Shown: positions 1-12,415, numbered from the stretch's first letter. The stretch is DNA of 64,000 nt from Datura wrightii (GCA_035772735.1 JASDFA010000016.1:177821001-177885000); one strand, 5' to 3'. The notes: generated from the sequence alone by a model not told the origin. Numbers and translations are program-made.

Positions 1-321
1 GATAGAATGGAAGACCACTTCTGTAATAGCGGCAATACAAATTACAGAACTCCAACGAACTCAAAGAATAGAGCAGAATCACACTTGACGTTTAAAATTT
101 TTCTTTTGAAAACTTATGCAGAGAATGCAGAGGAGAGAAAAATATTTTTTGCTGTTTGAAAGATGTGATTTTTCATTGTTGTAGTTGTGTAAAAACATCT
201 GAGGTAAAGCCTGGAATATATATCCATGATTAAGTATCAATAGGTGCAAACATGACTATTCACAGTGACTATTCAAAAATTACCATTTGAAAATTTTGAA
301 TTTTGATGGACTGAATTGCCT

Positions 322-515
322 TGGCATCGGCGAAACGCAGGTGGCGATCCACGACTCGCCGGGTCCAAGGCAGAAAGTTCCAGTGCATTCTATGCTGGCA
401 TCGACAAAACGTAGGTGACGATCCGTGGTTCGCCGATCCAAGGCAGAAACTGGATTACATTCTGCATTGGAACCTGCAAAACGTCGGTGATGATGCCCAG
501 TAGAAACTAGTTGCA
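322..515. repeat. Degenerate tandem repeat, about 73-bp unit, 2.6 copies
   Basis: Units begin near 322, 396 and 468, each opening with a tggcatcgg-like or tggaacctg-like word. The first two share the order: gcgaaacg-type core, aggtgrcgatcc, a ttcgcc or ctcgcc word, then ccaaggcagaaa. The third unit is truncated and more diverged. The GC-rich content contrasts with the AT-rich flanks. It resembles the GC-rich palindromic blocks inside LTRs elsewhere in the window, but no LTR can be delimited around it. Confidence 0.6.
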
Positions 516-1174
516 TGACAGGAAATCTTGGATTTTAAATAAATTTTGGTCTAAAAAATATATCAATCAATCAGATCATTTGACCAAATCCAAATTTGAA
601 GTCGAAGCTGAGCTGAGCGACGACGACTGCGCGGGGGAAGACTTTATTCTCAACTCTTTAATAGCTAGAAGATATTCTTTTCAGTATAAGTATAAGGAAA
701 TACCTTTACCCCACCAATATGGAACAAAGTTACTTTTACAAAGGAACTTTTTCAAATTTCATTTCCCTCCATTTCCCAATTCACATTCACCATATCTTCA
801 GGACTTAATCTTTGAAGAATTCCCAACAAATAGCATCAAAAACACCTTATAAAGATAGTAATCCACACAATCAATGTCAGCTAATTAGCATGGAAATATG
901 TCCTAACTAATAAGTCAAGCAACGACTTTTACAACATACTATCTAAAATACAACATCTATCTATGGATATTTTATGAAAGAATGCAACTAGTTCAACACA
1001 TACTCCAAAATTTAATAAAATAATAAAAGAGTCAATGGAACTCCATGATAAAGAATGTGGGGTCACCAAAATCTAAATGAGTAGCAGGTACTCCAAGTTT
1101 GTGCGATCAACTTGTAGCTACCCTTATCCATTACATAATATATCATTAGAAACAACAATGGTACACTTGAGCAT

Positions 1175-1179
1175 TAGGT
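1175..1179. repeat. Left target site duplication of element A
   Basis: taggt directly precedes the first base of the 5' LTR and is repeated exactly at 26942-26946 after the last base of the 3' LTR. Confidence 0.85.
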
Positions 1180-3540
1180 TGTAACAATCCGCATGTTGTT
1201 ACGAGGAGATCGGACTTAGAACACTTGAAAAAGCTAGAATATGTAGAAGAATGGGTGTGATATTAGCTAAGTGTTAAAAGATGACTTTTAGGGGAGCTAA
1301 TGATTTTAGGGGACTGCTGCAGTAGTAGGATGTACGCTGCAGTGAGACTGTGGTGATGGTCAGAGTTCTGCCGTAACGAATCAGGGAATCAACCACCAAA
1401 TCCACCGTAGTGGTTTTTTGACTGCTGTAGCGGGTTTGCTGCAGTGGAAATATGACCACTGTAGTGGACGGCGGGAATCAAAAAGTGGGTTTTAGTGGGA
1501 TTTATGGGATTCAACCCTATTATTTTTGATAATGCGATCAGAACAGTTAGAAGGATAATTTTTCCTCAGAGCAGTGAATTCTTCTCTCAAGGTAAGATTC
1601 TTGATTCCTTATCTCGTTTATGGGTATTGTTGATCTTAGAACTCTGATAGACCCTTTAATGGTGGCTTTTTGAATTGAGAAAACCCTAGGTTGATGTACT
1701 AGGGATAAATTATGGGGAGTCAATGGGGTGGTTTAAATTGAGGTTTGAGGAGTATCGATCACTCCCTAAGATTACTTGTTTGAGAATGAGGGTTATGCAG
1801 GAATTGCAACCTAGAACTAGGTAGAATTGGGGTTTTACTTTCGAAAGTGCCCTAAAGGGAAGTGTTTGAACTCTTAGCACCCTATTCGAAGAGTAAATAA
1901 TTGAATTACTCTATGTTGTTTTTGTAGATTTTGAACTTTTTGAAGTGCTAAGAAAGGGCAAGGCTCATGTGGAGTAGCTGACGTTCCGTACCCAAACTTT
2001 GAGGTAGGTTATGGTTTAGATGGATTAGACTCTATATAATAGCATGTGCATTTTGTGCAATGATGGTATGTGATTGGTCTACAAACATTGCTTGTTACGA
2101 GAATTTCCGATTGAATAAACTGTTGAAAGAATGTGGATATGATGTGGTGTTAAACTGTGATGAAACAGTGTTAAGTGTTAAGTAAAGATATTATACACTA
2201 TTAACGAGATATTTTGTTGGGTTGTAATTGTTTGCTTGGAGGAGTATATTGTAAATTCCTGTATGTTTGAATAATGTACCTTGTTGCATTCAGCTGATGA
2301 GAATGGTTAAGGATAGAAATAATATCCTAAGATGAGAGGCTAACGCCTAAGAGGAGCATCCGGGAGAGCGATATAGGTTGAGTGGCTTGTGTCCAAGAGT
2401 AGCATTCGGACGAGCAAATGAGCGGGAGCGGGTACCATGCTTGTATAGTACATGAATTTCTAAAATTTCCTGTATGTCATGACTGGAAGGGAAGAAATAA
2501 GACCTTGTAGCATGTGTGTACATTGACTTTGAGGAAGGAGTGTTTATGGTGATATGGTGGAGGCGTGTGCCCGACATGTCACCATTTGTTCTATTTTATG
2601 ATGTGTGTGTAGTTGTGAAAGTTTTTGAATGACTATGTGCTAAGTGATTAAGTGTAATTGATGATCCTGTAATTGTAAATGAACTGAGAAAAGTGGAGAA
2701 AGATCCTAAGTGTGATACGGTGTGATGACTAAAGATGCTGAGTTGATCTTTCTATGATGAAATGCTTTAAACTGCATGTTGAGATGAGTTGTTATTATTT
2801 GATGTCAATACTTGTGTTATATCTAACTGAATTATAGAGGGTGTGAACTACTGAGGACTGTGAGCTGAAGCAGGTGCAGCTAAGTCGAGCTACTGCTTCG
2901 CGCAGTACTATTGCAGCGGAGTTTATTCCGCTGCGGCGAGACCGCTGCAGCGACGCCGCAGCGAAAGGCCCAATCCAGTGAGCAGGCAGATTGTCACCTG
3001 TGTAGAGCCAGTGTACTTGAAATGTTGTTATTATGTTTGATGTTTGAGACTTGTTTTATATTATTATTTCTTTAATTATATATTATTATGTAAGGTCGAT
3101 TGATGATGCCTATCAGTACCGTGCTTGTACTGACACTACTCCTACACTTCTTTTCTGAGTGCAGAATATGATCCAAGAAGCTCTTCTCTTGCCCACCTTT
3201 AGTCAGTAGCGGTTCCTCGAAAAGTTGAGCGATGTGGAATGGGTTGATTCACTCCTCCTTCAATCCCTCCTCCGGACGTTGCAGTTTCTATATCTTTTTA
3301 ATTTACATACTATTAGAATTGTAGCTAGATGTCAAAGTGCAATGACTTTCGGATTCCGGGGAAGACTGTATTGTTTTTTTTGGATTTTGTTGGTTATTAC
3401 AAATTACAGATATTTCATTTCATTTTATTTCATTGTTATTTCTTCTTGTATGGTTGAGGACGGGGTAGTTGTTGGGAATCATTGGTTCGCCCACCGAGGG
3501 GTTAGTATGGGTGCCAATAACAGTCATTTGGGTCATGAAA
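1180..3540 (+). repeat. 5' LTR of element A
   Basis: Begins tgtaacaatcc and ends ggtcatgaaa; the 3' copy (12495-12649 plus 24759-26941) begins tgtgacgaccc and ends gatcgtgaca. The two align over their whole length with many point changes, so the insertion is old. The first 30 bases are nearly palindromic (gtaacgacc then ggtcgttac in consensus). Two clusters of gctgcag or ccgctgcagcg palindromes lie at about 1310-1475 and 2876-2965; the second includes a perfect 8-bp-arm hairpin (arms 2913-2920 and 2927-2934). ORFs inside it, such as 3225-3584, are not genes. Confidence 0.85.
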
Positions 3541-3544
3541 AAGT

Positions 3545-3556
3545 TTTTATCAAAGC
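3545..3556 (+). other. Primer binding site of element A (initiator tRNA-Met type), degraded
   Basis: Four bases after the LTR the sequence ttttatcaaagc matches the tggtatcagagc of chromovirus primer sites at nine of twelve positions. It is followed by tctaggttc, as in the leaders of D and G. Confidence 0.6.
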
Positions 3557-3763
3557 TCTAGGTTCGTCGATCTCATTGCACTAAGACGGGTCTAGTAGAG
3601 TCTTGCGGATCGGTGCAATGACGTCCGTAACTTATCTTCGAGAGGCTACAGAACTTTAGGAAAACTCCTTTCTTCATTTCTTTCATGCCATTACTTAATT
3701 CCAATTGGTATCTGATGATCGAAATTGGTGTCTAACAATTGTTATTTCTTTCTCCGATAGATA

Positions 3764-4117
3764 GTGAGAATACGTGGTAATGGATCTAGAGATGCAGCAC
3801 CCGAGCCAGCAGCAGCACCCGAGTCCACAGAGAGGAAGGGCCCGATAACACGAGTGAAGGCTTGCCGCAGACAGAGGAGGGGCTTGCACTCCTGCTTTGG
3901 TCAGAGAGAGGTCGTCATCTCCGGTGTTGCTCGCGATTCAAGAGAGGGTGGCGGTAGAGGTAGAGGTACTGACACAGGGAGAGGTTCCTGCCGCTCCAAC
4001 ATCCTTCGAGGTTCTAGCTCAGGTTCTTAACCTCCTGAATGGCCTCGTGGGTAATGGGGAAATGCCAGCAACTCCTGCTGGGCAGCAATTAGGAATCCAG
4101 CATGCAACTGCGGTGGC
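3764..4117 (+). pseudogene. gag of element A, N-terminal part
   Basis: Start of the capsid polyprotein of element A. It encodes a charged, Arg/Gly/Pro-rich segment typical of the N-terminal extension of plant chromovirus Gag, split between two frames (3764-4030 and 3897-4117), so at least one frameshift is present. The second frame runs without a stop into the left hAT target duplication at 4110-4117 and continues in phase at 7859 once the transposon and one duplication copy are discounted, where it resembles the rest of Gag. The true start codon is not certain; the ATG at 3764 is only the first available one. Confidence 0.7.
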
Positions 4118-4128
4118 TAAGGGTGGCA
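4110..4128 (+). repeat. Left end of hAT element: target duplication and terminal inverted repeat
   Basis: 4110-4117 is gcggtggc, the 8-bp target duplication (right copy gcgatggc, one mismatch). 4118-4128 is taagggtggca, the left terminal inverted repeat, identical to the reverse complement of 7840-7850. An 8-bp duplication is the hallmark of hAT transposition. Confidence 0.92.
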
Positions 4129-4391
4129 AGGGAACCAGGTTTGATTTCAGTAATGGACCCGATACAAGCAAGACCTGGTTCTGGTAGAAACCAGCATAGG
4201 GGGTACCGGGTAGGGGAATCAATGCAGAATGGGTAAATTTATCAGTTGAACCGATACCGGTAGACCTGATTTCAATACCGGTTAACAGTCAGATTTTTTT
4301 AAAAAATTTGTGTAGTTACCGTTAGGAGCCGTTTGGCAACGGGCAGTGGGGCCCACCAATGGCTCCTAACAGCTATTCCCCACCTCTACAG

Positions 4392-4399
4392 TATAAATA
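4392..4399 (+). promoter_or_regulatory. Probable TATA box of the hAT transposase
   Basis: tataaata about 360 bases before the transposase ATG, within an otherwise AT-rich leader. A plausible plant core promoter by sequence and position only. Confidence 0.4.
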
Positions 4400-4757
4400 T
4401 ATCACATATTCATCATATTTTTCTCACAAAATCTTCAATTCTATCTATTATTTTCTCAAAGGCTCAAACTCACAAATTCTCTCTAGTTTCTACTCTCTAA
4501 TCTTTCAATTTTATATTTTGTGGGATTGGCTAATTGGAGTAAGAAGATTTTTTTTGAATCTATGCAAGCTTCAATTGTCATCTCTCAATTCCGGCTTTTA
4601 ATGTTTGCATAAAACGCAAACGTTCGGTACATTCTTTCCAACTTTAATCTCCTTATTTATTTACTTATGATTTCTTTGTTGTTATATTTTTATTGCTTGT
4701 TAATTATTTATTATTTATTTATTTAATATCTCTATTTTCTTATTTTATATTTTAAAT

Positions 4758-7135
4758 ATGGATGCCGATAAACAAAGTAGAGGTAAAAGAATTATCGGTG
4801 CTACTAATATGGGATGTGGAAATAGTTCTAGATCATTACCACCGCCGCCACCGTCTAGATTTAGTAATGTAGATGAAACTTACTTACCAGGTCAACAACC
4901 TTATGGTGTTAATTCTACTACTCAATTAGACCATGATACCATAGATAGAATTTATATTAATTTTGAAGAAGACTTTGAGGATTCTCAAGAAGTACAAAAA
5001 GAAGAGTTAAAGGAGACCCCTACCCTTACTAGTCCGGTTATGGAATTACCTATATTTACTAGGGCCACTAGGGCCGAACGTCCTAAAAGGTCATTAGTTC
5101 GGCAATTTATGGAGCAAAATATTAAAAAACCTACTGCTACTTGTTTAAAATGTAAGAAAGTATTAAAAAATTTGATTGGGGGATCGAAAGGTGGGACAGG
5201 GTTGCTAACTAAACATTTATGATTGTGTAATAAAGAATTTGCTCACCTAAAAGTTGTTGCTAAGGCTAAAAAAGGGTACACCTTTGCCTAAAGGATCTAT
5301 ATGAGTAGAAGGGTCTAACATGGTTCAAATTGTTTTAAATAGGACTAACCCGGCTGGCCAAACACAAACGTCACATATAGTCAAGAAAAAGACTGTCAAG
5401 AATTAGCTAAAATGGTAGTTGTTTGTGGTTTGCCTTTCAGTTTTCCTTCACATCCCGGTTTTATTCATTATGTTCGAGAGTTGTATAATCCATCTTTTCA
5501 AGGTTTTTCCAGAAACACAATTAAAAATAATATTTTTAAATATCAAGTTGAACACTATCATTATCTTCGTTGTCTCTTTGTATATTTTGATAGTAGAATA
5601 TCTATTACTTCTGATATGGGTCGTAATATTAATGGTAATGATTATTTTACTGTTACAGCTCATTGAATTGATCATGAATGGAATATGCAAAGAAAAATAA
5701 TAGGATATAAATATGTAGAAGAGAGTAAAACCGGTTCTTACATAGCTTTAACAATAGGAGGTATTTTATAATATTTTAATCTTTGTGATAAAATAATGAG
5801 TGTCACTTTAGACAATGCTTCTAATAATTTGAAAGCAGTTAATTTTTTAAAACCTAGATTTTTTCCAATTGATAATGATGCCTTTCATGTTAAATGTGCT
5901 GCACATATTTTTAATTTAATTGTAAAAGATGGTCTTGATACTTTTGGACTTAGTTTTCAAAAAGTTAGACTTTCTTGTGCCTGGATTTTTAAAGCGAAAA
6001 TAAAGGCTAGACTTGTTGAATATAAAAATCGTTGTGTAGAATATCAACTTGAATATAGAAAAGTTCCAAAAGAAGTGTCTACTAGATGGAACTCTTTATA
6101 TGAAATGTTTGAAGTAGTTATGTTTATCGCATGCCTATACAATTAGTTTGTAATGCTCAAAATATGGATACTTATTCAAGACTTTGTGATGATGATTGGG
6201 CTCAAGTTTATGAAATTATTAAATTTTTGAAAACTTTTTATATAGCTACAGATGCAATATCTTTTCAATATTATCCGACCATTTCTTCAGTCTTAGTAAA
6301 TATTACTGCTATTTCAAGGGAATTTGCAATGAAATGTTTAAAGAGCCTATTCAATATATGACAGAAAAATTCAAAAAATATTTTTTCCTATTCCCCAAAT
6401 TTGTTTGACTGCTACTTTATTCAACCCTTTTTATAAAGCTCAAGGTATTGAAAAAATAGTTGAAGCTATTTATATAAATTTAGAAATTCAACCAGATGAA
6501 CTGTCAACCCTTGAGATGTGCAAGAGTAGTATAATACCTAAAGCTAGAAACTTATATAATGTATATAGAACAATCGAACAAAACATCCACCGACGCGACA
6601 TGTTAGTTCTAGTCCTAGGGTAGAAGATATTGATGACTTGATGGGTGATTATCTTGGTCTCAAATCATCTAACAGTAATGAATTTGATTCATATATTTCA
6701 TAGGCACGAGATAGCATCAGAGATGCAAATGGAGAGCCACAACTTTTGGCGTGGTGGAAGAACCATAGGGAATAATATCCAAGGCTTTCAAGGGTGGTTT
6801 AAGATGTCTTAGCCATTCTACCATCTTCGGTAGCTTTAGAGCAAGCTTTCAGCATGGGAAGATTTATTATTGGAGACCACCGGTATTCTTTGGCAAAAGA
6901 CAGTTTAGAAATATCGGTGTTATTTAGAGATTGGATAAATGCTGAACAAAGAAACTTTGGACTGCCAAAGTTATCGGCCCAAAGTGAAGATGAAATAGAT
7001 GAAGTATTTTGGTCAAATAGCTATGACGGAATGGGCACAATGGAGGAACAAGGAAGAGTAACAATTCCAGAAAATATTAGAGAGGACGTGATAAATAAGT
7101 TACGAAAACAACATTTTGGAGATTTTAGATTTTAG
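4758..7135 (+). pseudogene. hAT transposase (BED finger, RICESLEEPER/DAYSLEEPER-like), broken
   Basis: The transposase would cut and rejoin the element ends. The intact first ORF (4758-5222, 154 aa) has an acidic, proline-containing N-terminus and a BED-type zinc finger start (CLKCKK, then TKHL). Later fragments carry the catalytic core: SDMG near 5612, the second aspartate in TLDNASNN near 5808, and RWNSLYEMFE near 6085. The C-terminal dimerisation domain (about 6750-7010) reads YPRLS, then LPSSVALEQAFS and RDWINAEQRN. Breaks include a TGA at 5220-5222 (expected CGA), frameshifts around 5400-5800 and near 6140 and 6640, and a stop near 6800. The family call is firm; the subfamily is inference. 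Confidence 0.88.
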
Positions 7136-7839
7136 TATAATAATAGAGACCTAATTGAAATAGAACCATTCCTAGAAGGTGGCTGCGTAGATTAGGTACT
7201 CTTTTAGTCTTCTTAATATTTTGTAATACATGTATGATTTTATTTATTTGAATAAATTTATAGGCTATTCGCCTTAATTTTTTTACTGTCTTTTATTAAA
7301 TGCAACTCATTTTATAGATACTTAGTATTACTTACTTGAAATTTAATTTATATTTGATTCGCTAACTCAGTAACTTACGTCATAAATTTATTACTATTTA
7401 CTATTTTACCAAAACTTTAATAAGCTACAAATTTAATTAGTTTTGACTTTTGTAAAAACAATTAGTTAGTTTTGTAAAAAAGTTCATAAATATTAAATTT
7501 AAAATATTTAATAATTTATTTAAAATATTTAAAAGTCATAAGTTATTAACTTTATAACTTATAACTTTAAAAAAAAATTATCAATAAATATCCCCCAAAA
7601 AATAGTTAACTTAAATTCTTAATAGACTAATAATTAAAAAGTTATAAAAACTTTTAATATATATATAAAGAAATGAATTAAAAAATAATTAGACCCGGTC
7701 CGATCCGATTCCGCACCAGTAATACACAGATTGGACCGGACAAGGTGGAATACCCAGTTCCGAACAAAGTTTCGGCCAACTGAGTCCTGGACCGGTCCGT
7801 TTACAAAAAACTGGTCTGGTGGTTCCGTTTCCAGTCCGC
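7136..7839 (+). other. 3' non-coding region of the hAT element
   Basis: Very AT-rich from 7200 to 7680, with runs of direct and inverted short repeats (ataacttt and ttaagttaac-like words). It then turns GC-rich with accgg or ggtccg words up to the right inverted repeat. No ORF is supported; reading frames crossing it are chance. Confidence 0.6.
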
Positions 7840-7858
7840 TGCCACCCTTAGCGATGGC
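7840..7858 (+). repeat. Right end of hAT element: terminal inverted repeat and target duplication
   Basis: 7840-7850 is tgccaccctta, the exact reverse complement of the left end. 7851-7858 is gcgatggc, the target duplication, with one mismatch from the left copy. The gag frame of element A resumes immediately afterwards. Confidence 0.92.
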
Positions 7859-9017
7859 TCCTCGTATAGATGACATGTCTGAGGCAGTCATGTTCCCCGG
7901 GCTGGTGGTTGGGCCTGTGATGACAGGGGAAGAACATAACTTGGCTGGAGGTTCATCAAGATGAAGTCTCCCACATTCTACAATACTGAGGCGGAGGACG
8001 CCTACAAATTCATCATAGACTTCCATGAGAGGCTCAACAAAATGAGGGCAGTGGAGAAGTATGGAGTGGAGTTCGTCACCTTCCAGCTGATGGGTGATGT
8101 AAAGCTCTGGTGGAGGCTTTCGTGGAGTGCAGACCAGCAGGGTCACCACCTTTGACTTGGACCCAATTTTACTACAAATTTCTAGAGAATTATGTACCGT
8201 ATACCTTGAGAGATAGGAGACGGGATGAGTTCACCACCGTTGAGAAGGGGAGCTCTTTTGTTGCAGCCTACGAGGCCTGATTCCATTCACTATCCAGGTA
8301 TGCTTTACCCTACTGCCCAAAGAGGAAGAGAGGATCAGGCGGTTTGTTAAAGACCTAAACATGGGTCTTCAGTTATCAGCCCTTCAGATGGTCTCCTCTA
8401 GTAAAACTTTTCAGGAGGTGGTAGAATACGTGAAGAATATAGAGGCCATTAAACAGGAGGGTTATACAAAGAATGCCAAGAAGAAGGCTCGGGGGATGGG
8501 TTCCTACAGTGGCTCTGTTTCTAGGACTCCAGTACCGTAGGGTTTCTCTGGGCATCTTATTCAATTGTCTATGCAGGTGTCAACCGAAGGTCCATCAGGA
8601 AACACTCCCCGACCAACAAGTTCAATCGAGGGTACTCATTTTGTTCTCTCAGACTTTGATGCTCGTCATATTTCTGTTGTTTCATCTTAGATACCAGTGA
8701 TCGAGATGGTATGCCACGAGTGTGCGGAGTACGGCCACATTAACAGATGGTGTCCCAGGTATGGCCAGGGTAGATAGATAATTCTGCACCCAGCTCCTCG
8801 AGCTCCGGTCCCTGCCGGAAGAGAAGGTAGTGTGTTCGGTAGAGATCATCCACTGCTTGGGCAAGGTAGTCAGTCAGCTGTTAGAGGTGGTGCTCAGCCG
8901 AGTAGAGGAGGTGCTCAGGTGAGTAAGGGTGGCACCTACTCAGGTAGAGGGGTGGCCAGTCCACCCGGGGTGGTTCGCAAGTTGGTAAACAGGCCCACTT
9001 CTATGCTTTTCCTGTAG
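7859..9017 (+). pseudogene. gag of element A, main part with zinc knuckle
   Basis: Continuation of Gag after the hAT element. Visible parts: the Retrotrans_gag-like stretch at 7961-8155 (FYNTEAEDAYKFI, then MGDVKLWWR), a long decayed middle with several stops (for example after 8155 and near 8280), an intact CCHC zinc knuckle at 8712-8753 (C-x2-C-x4-H-x4-C), and a Gly/Arg-rich linker at about 8870-8990 that normally precedes protease. Gag forms the particle and binds the genomic RNA through the knuckle. The knuckle is intact in an otherwise broken gene, so survival by chance is the simplest reading. Confidence 0.82.
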
Positions 9018-12000
9018 ACCCGAGGTAGAGGCTTCAGACGCCGTTATTACAGGTATGATCTTTGGGTCCAACAAAATGGCTATTGCATTTTTTGATTTGT
9101 GTTCTATACTTTCCTATGTGTTTGCTTATTTTACATTGGGTTTGGATCTTGTTTATGATGTGTTTGGTACTCCTATCCATGTGTCTACTCCCGTAGGGTA
9201 TTCTGTGATGGTGGATAGGGTTATTTGTGATTGTATTTTGATTTTATGGGGTTTGATACTTTGGTATACTTAGTGATCTTGGATGTGGTTGATTTTGATA
9301 TGATTTTCGGAATGAGCTGGTTGTCACCTGACCATGTCATACTAGATTGCCATGCTAAGACCGTCACTATATCGGGGTCAGGGTCGTCTATATTGGAGTT
9401 GAAAAGGAATTGTAACCCTGCTCCTAAGAAACTCATCACCTATATTGTGCCTGTAACTTGATAGAGCAGGGTTGTTTAGCGTATCTAGTGCATATTCAGG
9501 ATACTAGTTCTAAAGGTTCTTCTATAAAGTTGGTCCCGGTTGTTTGTCAGTTTTTAGAGGTATTCCCTACAGATCTACCCGGCATGCCGCCAGACCGTGA
9601 TATTGATTTTTGTATAGATTTAGAGCCAGGGACTATATCCATTTCTATTCCACCATATCGAATGGCACCTACTGAGTTGAGAGAACTTAAGGAACAGTTG
9701 CAATAACTGCTTAGTAAAGGGTTTATTAGGCCGAGTGTCTCTCTATTAGGAGCTCCAGTTTTGTTTGTGAAAAAGAAGGATGGTAACGTGCAGATGTGCA
9801 TTGATAACCGTTAGTTGAATAAGGTAACCATTCAAACCAAGTACCCTCTTCCTCGAATAGATAATCTTTTTGACAAGTTACAGGGAGCAACGGTGATTTC
9901 AAAGATTGACTTGAGGTTGGGTTGTCATCAACTGAAGATTTAAGCTGAGGATGTTCCCAAAACAACTTTTCGAACTAGGTATGGGCATTACGAGTTTTTG
10001 GTCATGCCGTTTGGACTCAGTAATGCCCCAGTTGCGTTCATGTGTATGATGAATAATATCTTCAATTATTAATACTCATTTATGATTGTGTTTATTGACA
10101 ATATCTGGGTGTATTCTAAGACCAAGCAGGAGCATGAGAATCATTTGAGAATAGTGTTGGGGTTGGTGCAGCTATATGCCAAATTCTCTAACTGTGAATT
10201 CTGGTTGGATTTGGTGTTTTTTATGGGGCATGTTGTCTCCAAGGAGGCAATCAAAGTGGATCCACAAAAGGTGGAGGCAGTCCGAAACTGGGATAGACCA
10301 ACTACCATGACATAAATTTAGAGTTTTGTAGGACTGGCCAGTTACGACTATCAGTTCATGAAGGGTTTTGCATCCATTACTTCGGTGCTGACCAAGTTGA
10401 CTTAAAAGGATGTACCTTCCGGTGGTCGGAGGAATGTGAAGCGAGTTTCCAGAAGCTCAAGACTCTATTAACCACAACACCTATCCTAGCATTACTGGTG
10501 GAAGGTAAAGTTTTCTTTGTTTATTGTGATATTTCACAGTCTGGGTTGGGTGTTATGTTAATGCAGGAAGAAAAGGTCATTTCTTATGCTTCTAGGCAGT
10601 TGAAGGTGCATGAAAAGAATTACCCCACGCATGACCTAGAGCTAGCAGAAGTGGTGTTCGCTCTGAAAATCTAGAGCACTATTTGTACGGGGCTCGTTAT
10701 GAGGTGTTCATAGATCATCGTAGCCTACAATACGTGTTTTCCTAGAAGGATCTCAACTTGAGGTAGAGGAGGTGGATGGAACTACTCAAGGACTATGACA
10801 TCACCATTCTGTACCACCCAAGTAAGGCTAATGTGGTGGCGGATGCATTGAGTCAGAAAGCAGTGAGTATGGGTAGTCTAGCTTGCTTGGAAGTTACTCG
10901 GTGACCGATGTCCATGGAAGTTCATACACTGGCAGTTTGGTGAGGCTATCCTTGAAAGAAGCAGGTGGGATGCTAGCTAGCATGGAGGCTAAATCATCCT
11001 TGTTGGAAGAAATCAAAGCAAGACAGTTTGAGGATGAGAAGCTGGGTAAGATCAGAGATAAAGTTCTACAGGGATAAGCTAAGGTAACAGTTCTTGATGG
11101 TGAAGGGATCTTGAGAATAAAGGGACGTGTTTGTGTTCCCTAAGTTGGTGAGCTAATATAGACTCTTCTGGTAGAAGCTTACAACTCGAGGTACTCCATC
11201 CATCCTGGAGCTACCAAAATGTACCGTGACTTAAAGCAGCACTATTGGTGGGGTAGAATGAAGAAAGATATTGTAGAGCATGTTGCCCAGTGTATGAATT
11301 TCCAGTAGGTGAAATACAAACACCAGAAGCCTGGGGGAGTACTTCAGAGGATGTCTATCCCCGAGTGGAAATAGGAGAGGATAGCTATGGATTTCGTAGT
11401 TGGTCTTCCAAAGACTCTGGGAAAGTTTGACTCCATTTAGGTCATTGTGGACAGGTGACCAAGTATGCTCACTTCTTACCTGTCCAAGTGACTTACAATG
11501 CCAAGAAGTTTGCCAAGTTGTACGTTAAGGAAGTGATTTGGTTGTAAGAGGTGCCAGTGTCGATTGTGTCTGACAAGGGTACTCAGTTCACCTCTCATTT
11601 CTGGAGGACATTGCAGGCAGAGTTGGGCACCAGTTAGACTTGAGCACAGCCTTCCATCCTCAGACAGAAGGGCACTCAGAAAGGACTATTCAAGTGTTGG
11701 AGGATATACTCCGGGCCTATGTTATAGATTTTGGGGGCCATTGGGATAAATTTCTACCCCTAGTAGAGTTCACATACAACAACAACTACCACTCGAGCAT
11801 GGACATGGTGCCATTTGAAGCTCTGTATGAGAGGAAATGCAAGTCTCCAATCGGTTGATTTGATGCATTTATGGTGAGGCCCTGGGGAACCGACTTGTTG
11901 AAAGAATCATTAGAAAAAGTTCATATAATTCAAGAGCATCTGGTGGAAGCTCAAAGTAGATAAAAGCAGTATGGGGACAAGAAGGTAATGTATTTGGAGT

Positions 12001-12415
12001 TTATGGAGGGAGAACAAGTTCTGCTAAAGGTATCCCCCATGAAGGGGGTAACGAGATTTGGTAAGAGGGGCAAGCTTAGCCCAAGGTACATCGGACCATT
12101 TGAAATACTCTGGCGTATGGGAAAAGTATCTTATGAGATGGCATTGCCACCAGGATTGTCTGGGATACATCCTAGGTTCCATGTTTCAATGTTGAAGAAG
12201 TACCACAGAGATGGGACTTACATTATTAAATGGGACTCCATACTACTAGATGAAAATTTGTCCTATGAGGAAGAGCCAGTGGAGATTTTAGATAGAGAGG
12301 TTCGGAAGCTAAGGTCGAGAGAGATTTCAACGGTTAAGGTCCATTGGAAGAATCGTTCGTAGAGGAGGCCACTTGGGAGACCAAGGCCAATATGTGGATC
12401 AAATATCCTTAGTTG
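9018..12415 (+). pseudogene. pol of element A: protease, RT, RNase H, integrase, chromodomain-like tail
   Basis: Protease: about 9055-9460, with the active-site D-P/S-G triplet changed to D-L-C but VSTPVG and GMSWLSP retained. RT: about 9560-10330; the motif PPYRMAP is present, and the FIDD box reads FIDN (10091-10102), so it is dead. RNase H: about 10500-10860, with CDISQSGLG and ALS near the end. Integrase: about 11180-12180; HHCC finger damaged (CMNF in place of C-x2-C), core aspartates in MDFVVG and SDKGTQF, glutamate in ERTIQVLED. Chromodomain-like tail: about 12270-12415 (VKVHWKN, then EATWE), which in this clade targets integration to methylated histones. At least a dozen stops and several frameshifts. 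Confidence 0.88.

Larger units (their letters stand above)
1..1179. other. Unassigned flank left of nest A
   Basis: No gene or transposon is recognised here. The stretch holds a degenerate tandem repeat (322-515), AT-rich sequence and a few ORFs without recognisable motifs, the longest at 511-852. It is the host side of the element A insertion and ends in the target duplication taggt. It may be part of an older repeat, but I cannot name one. Confidence 0.4.
4118..7850 (+). mobile_element. hAT-superfamily DNA transposon, complete ends, dead transposase
   Basis: A 3,733-bp element with perfect 11-bp terminal inverted repeats and an 8-bp target duplication with one mismatch. The subterminal regions (about 4140-4290 and 7690-7840) are rich in accgg, ggaccgg and ccggtcc words, as expected for hAT transposase binding repeats. 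One transposase pseudogene (4758-7135) lies inside, in the same orientation as element A. The insertion interrupts element A gag, so it is younger than A. With the TIRs intact it could in principle have been mobilised by a related active transposase; this is inference. Confidence 0.92.

Noticed and set aside
511..852. 113-codon ORF in the left flank
   Set aside because: No recognisable domain, AT-rich composition and no conserved context; not supported as a gene.
3225..3584. 119-codon plus-strand ORF
   Set aside because: It lies in the end of the 5' LTR of element A and is not preserved in the 3' LTR copy.
5412..5700. Three overlapping ORFs on both strands
   Set aside because: Only the frame with [16 protein letters not shown] and ITSDMGRN belongs to the hAT transposase; the others are shadows in AT-rich sequence.
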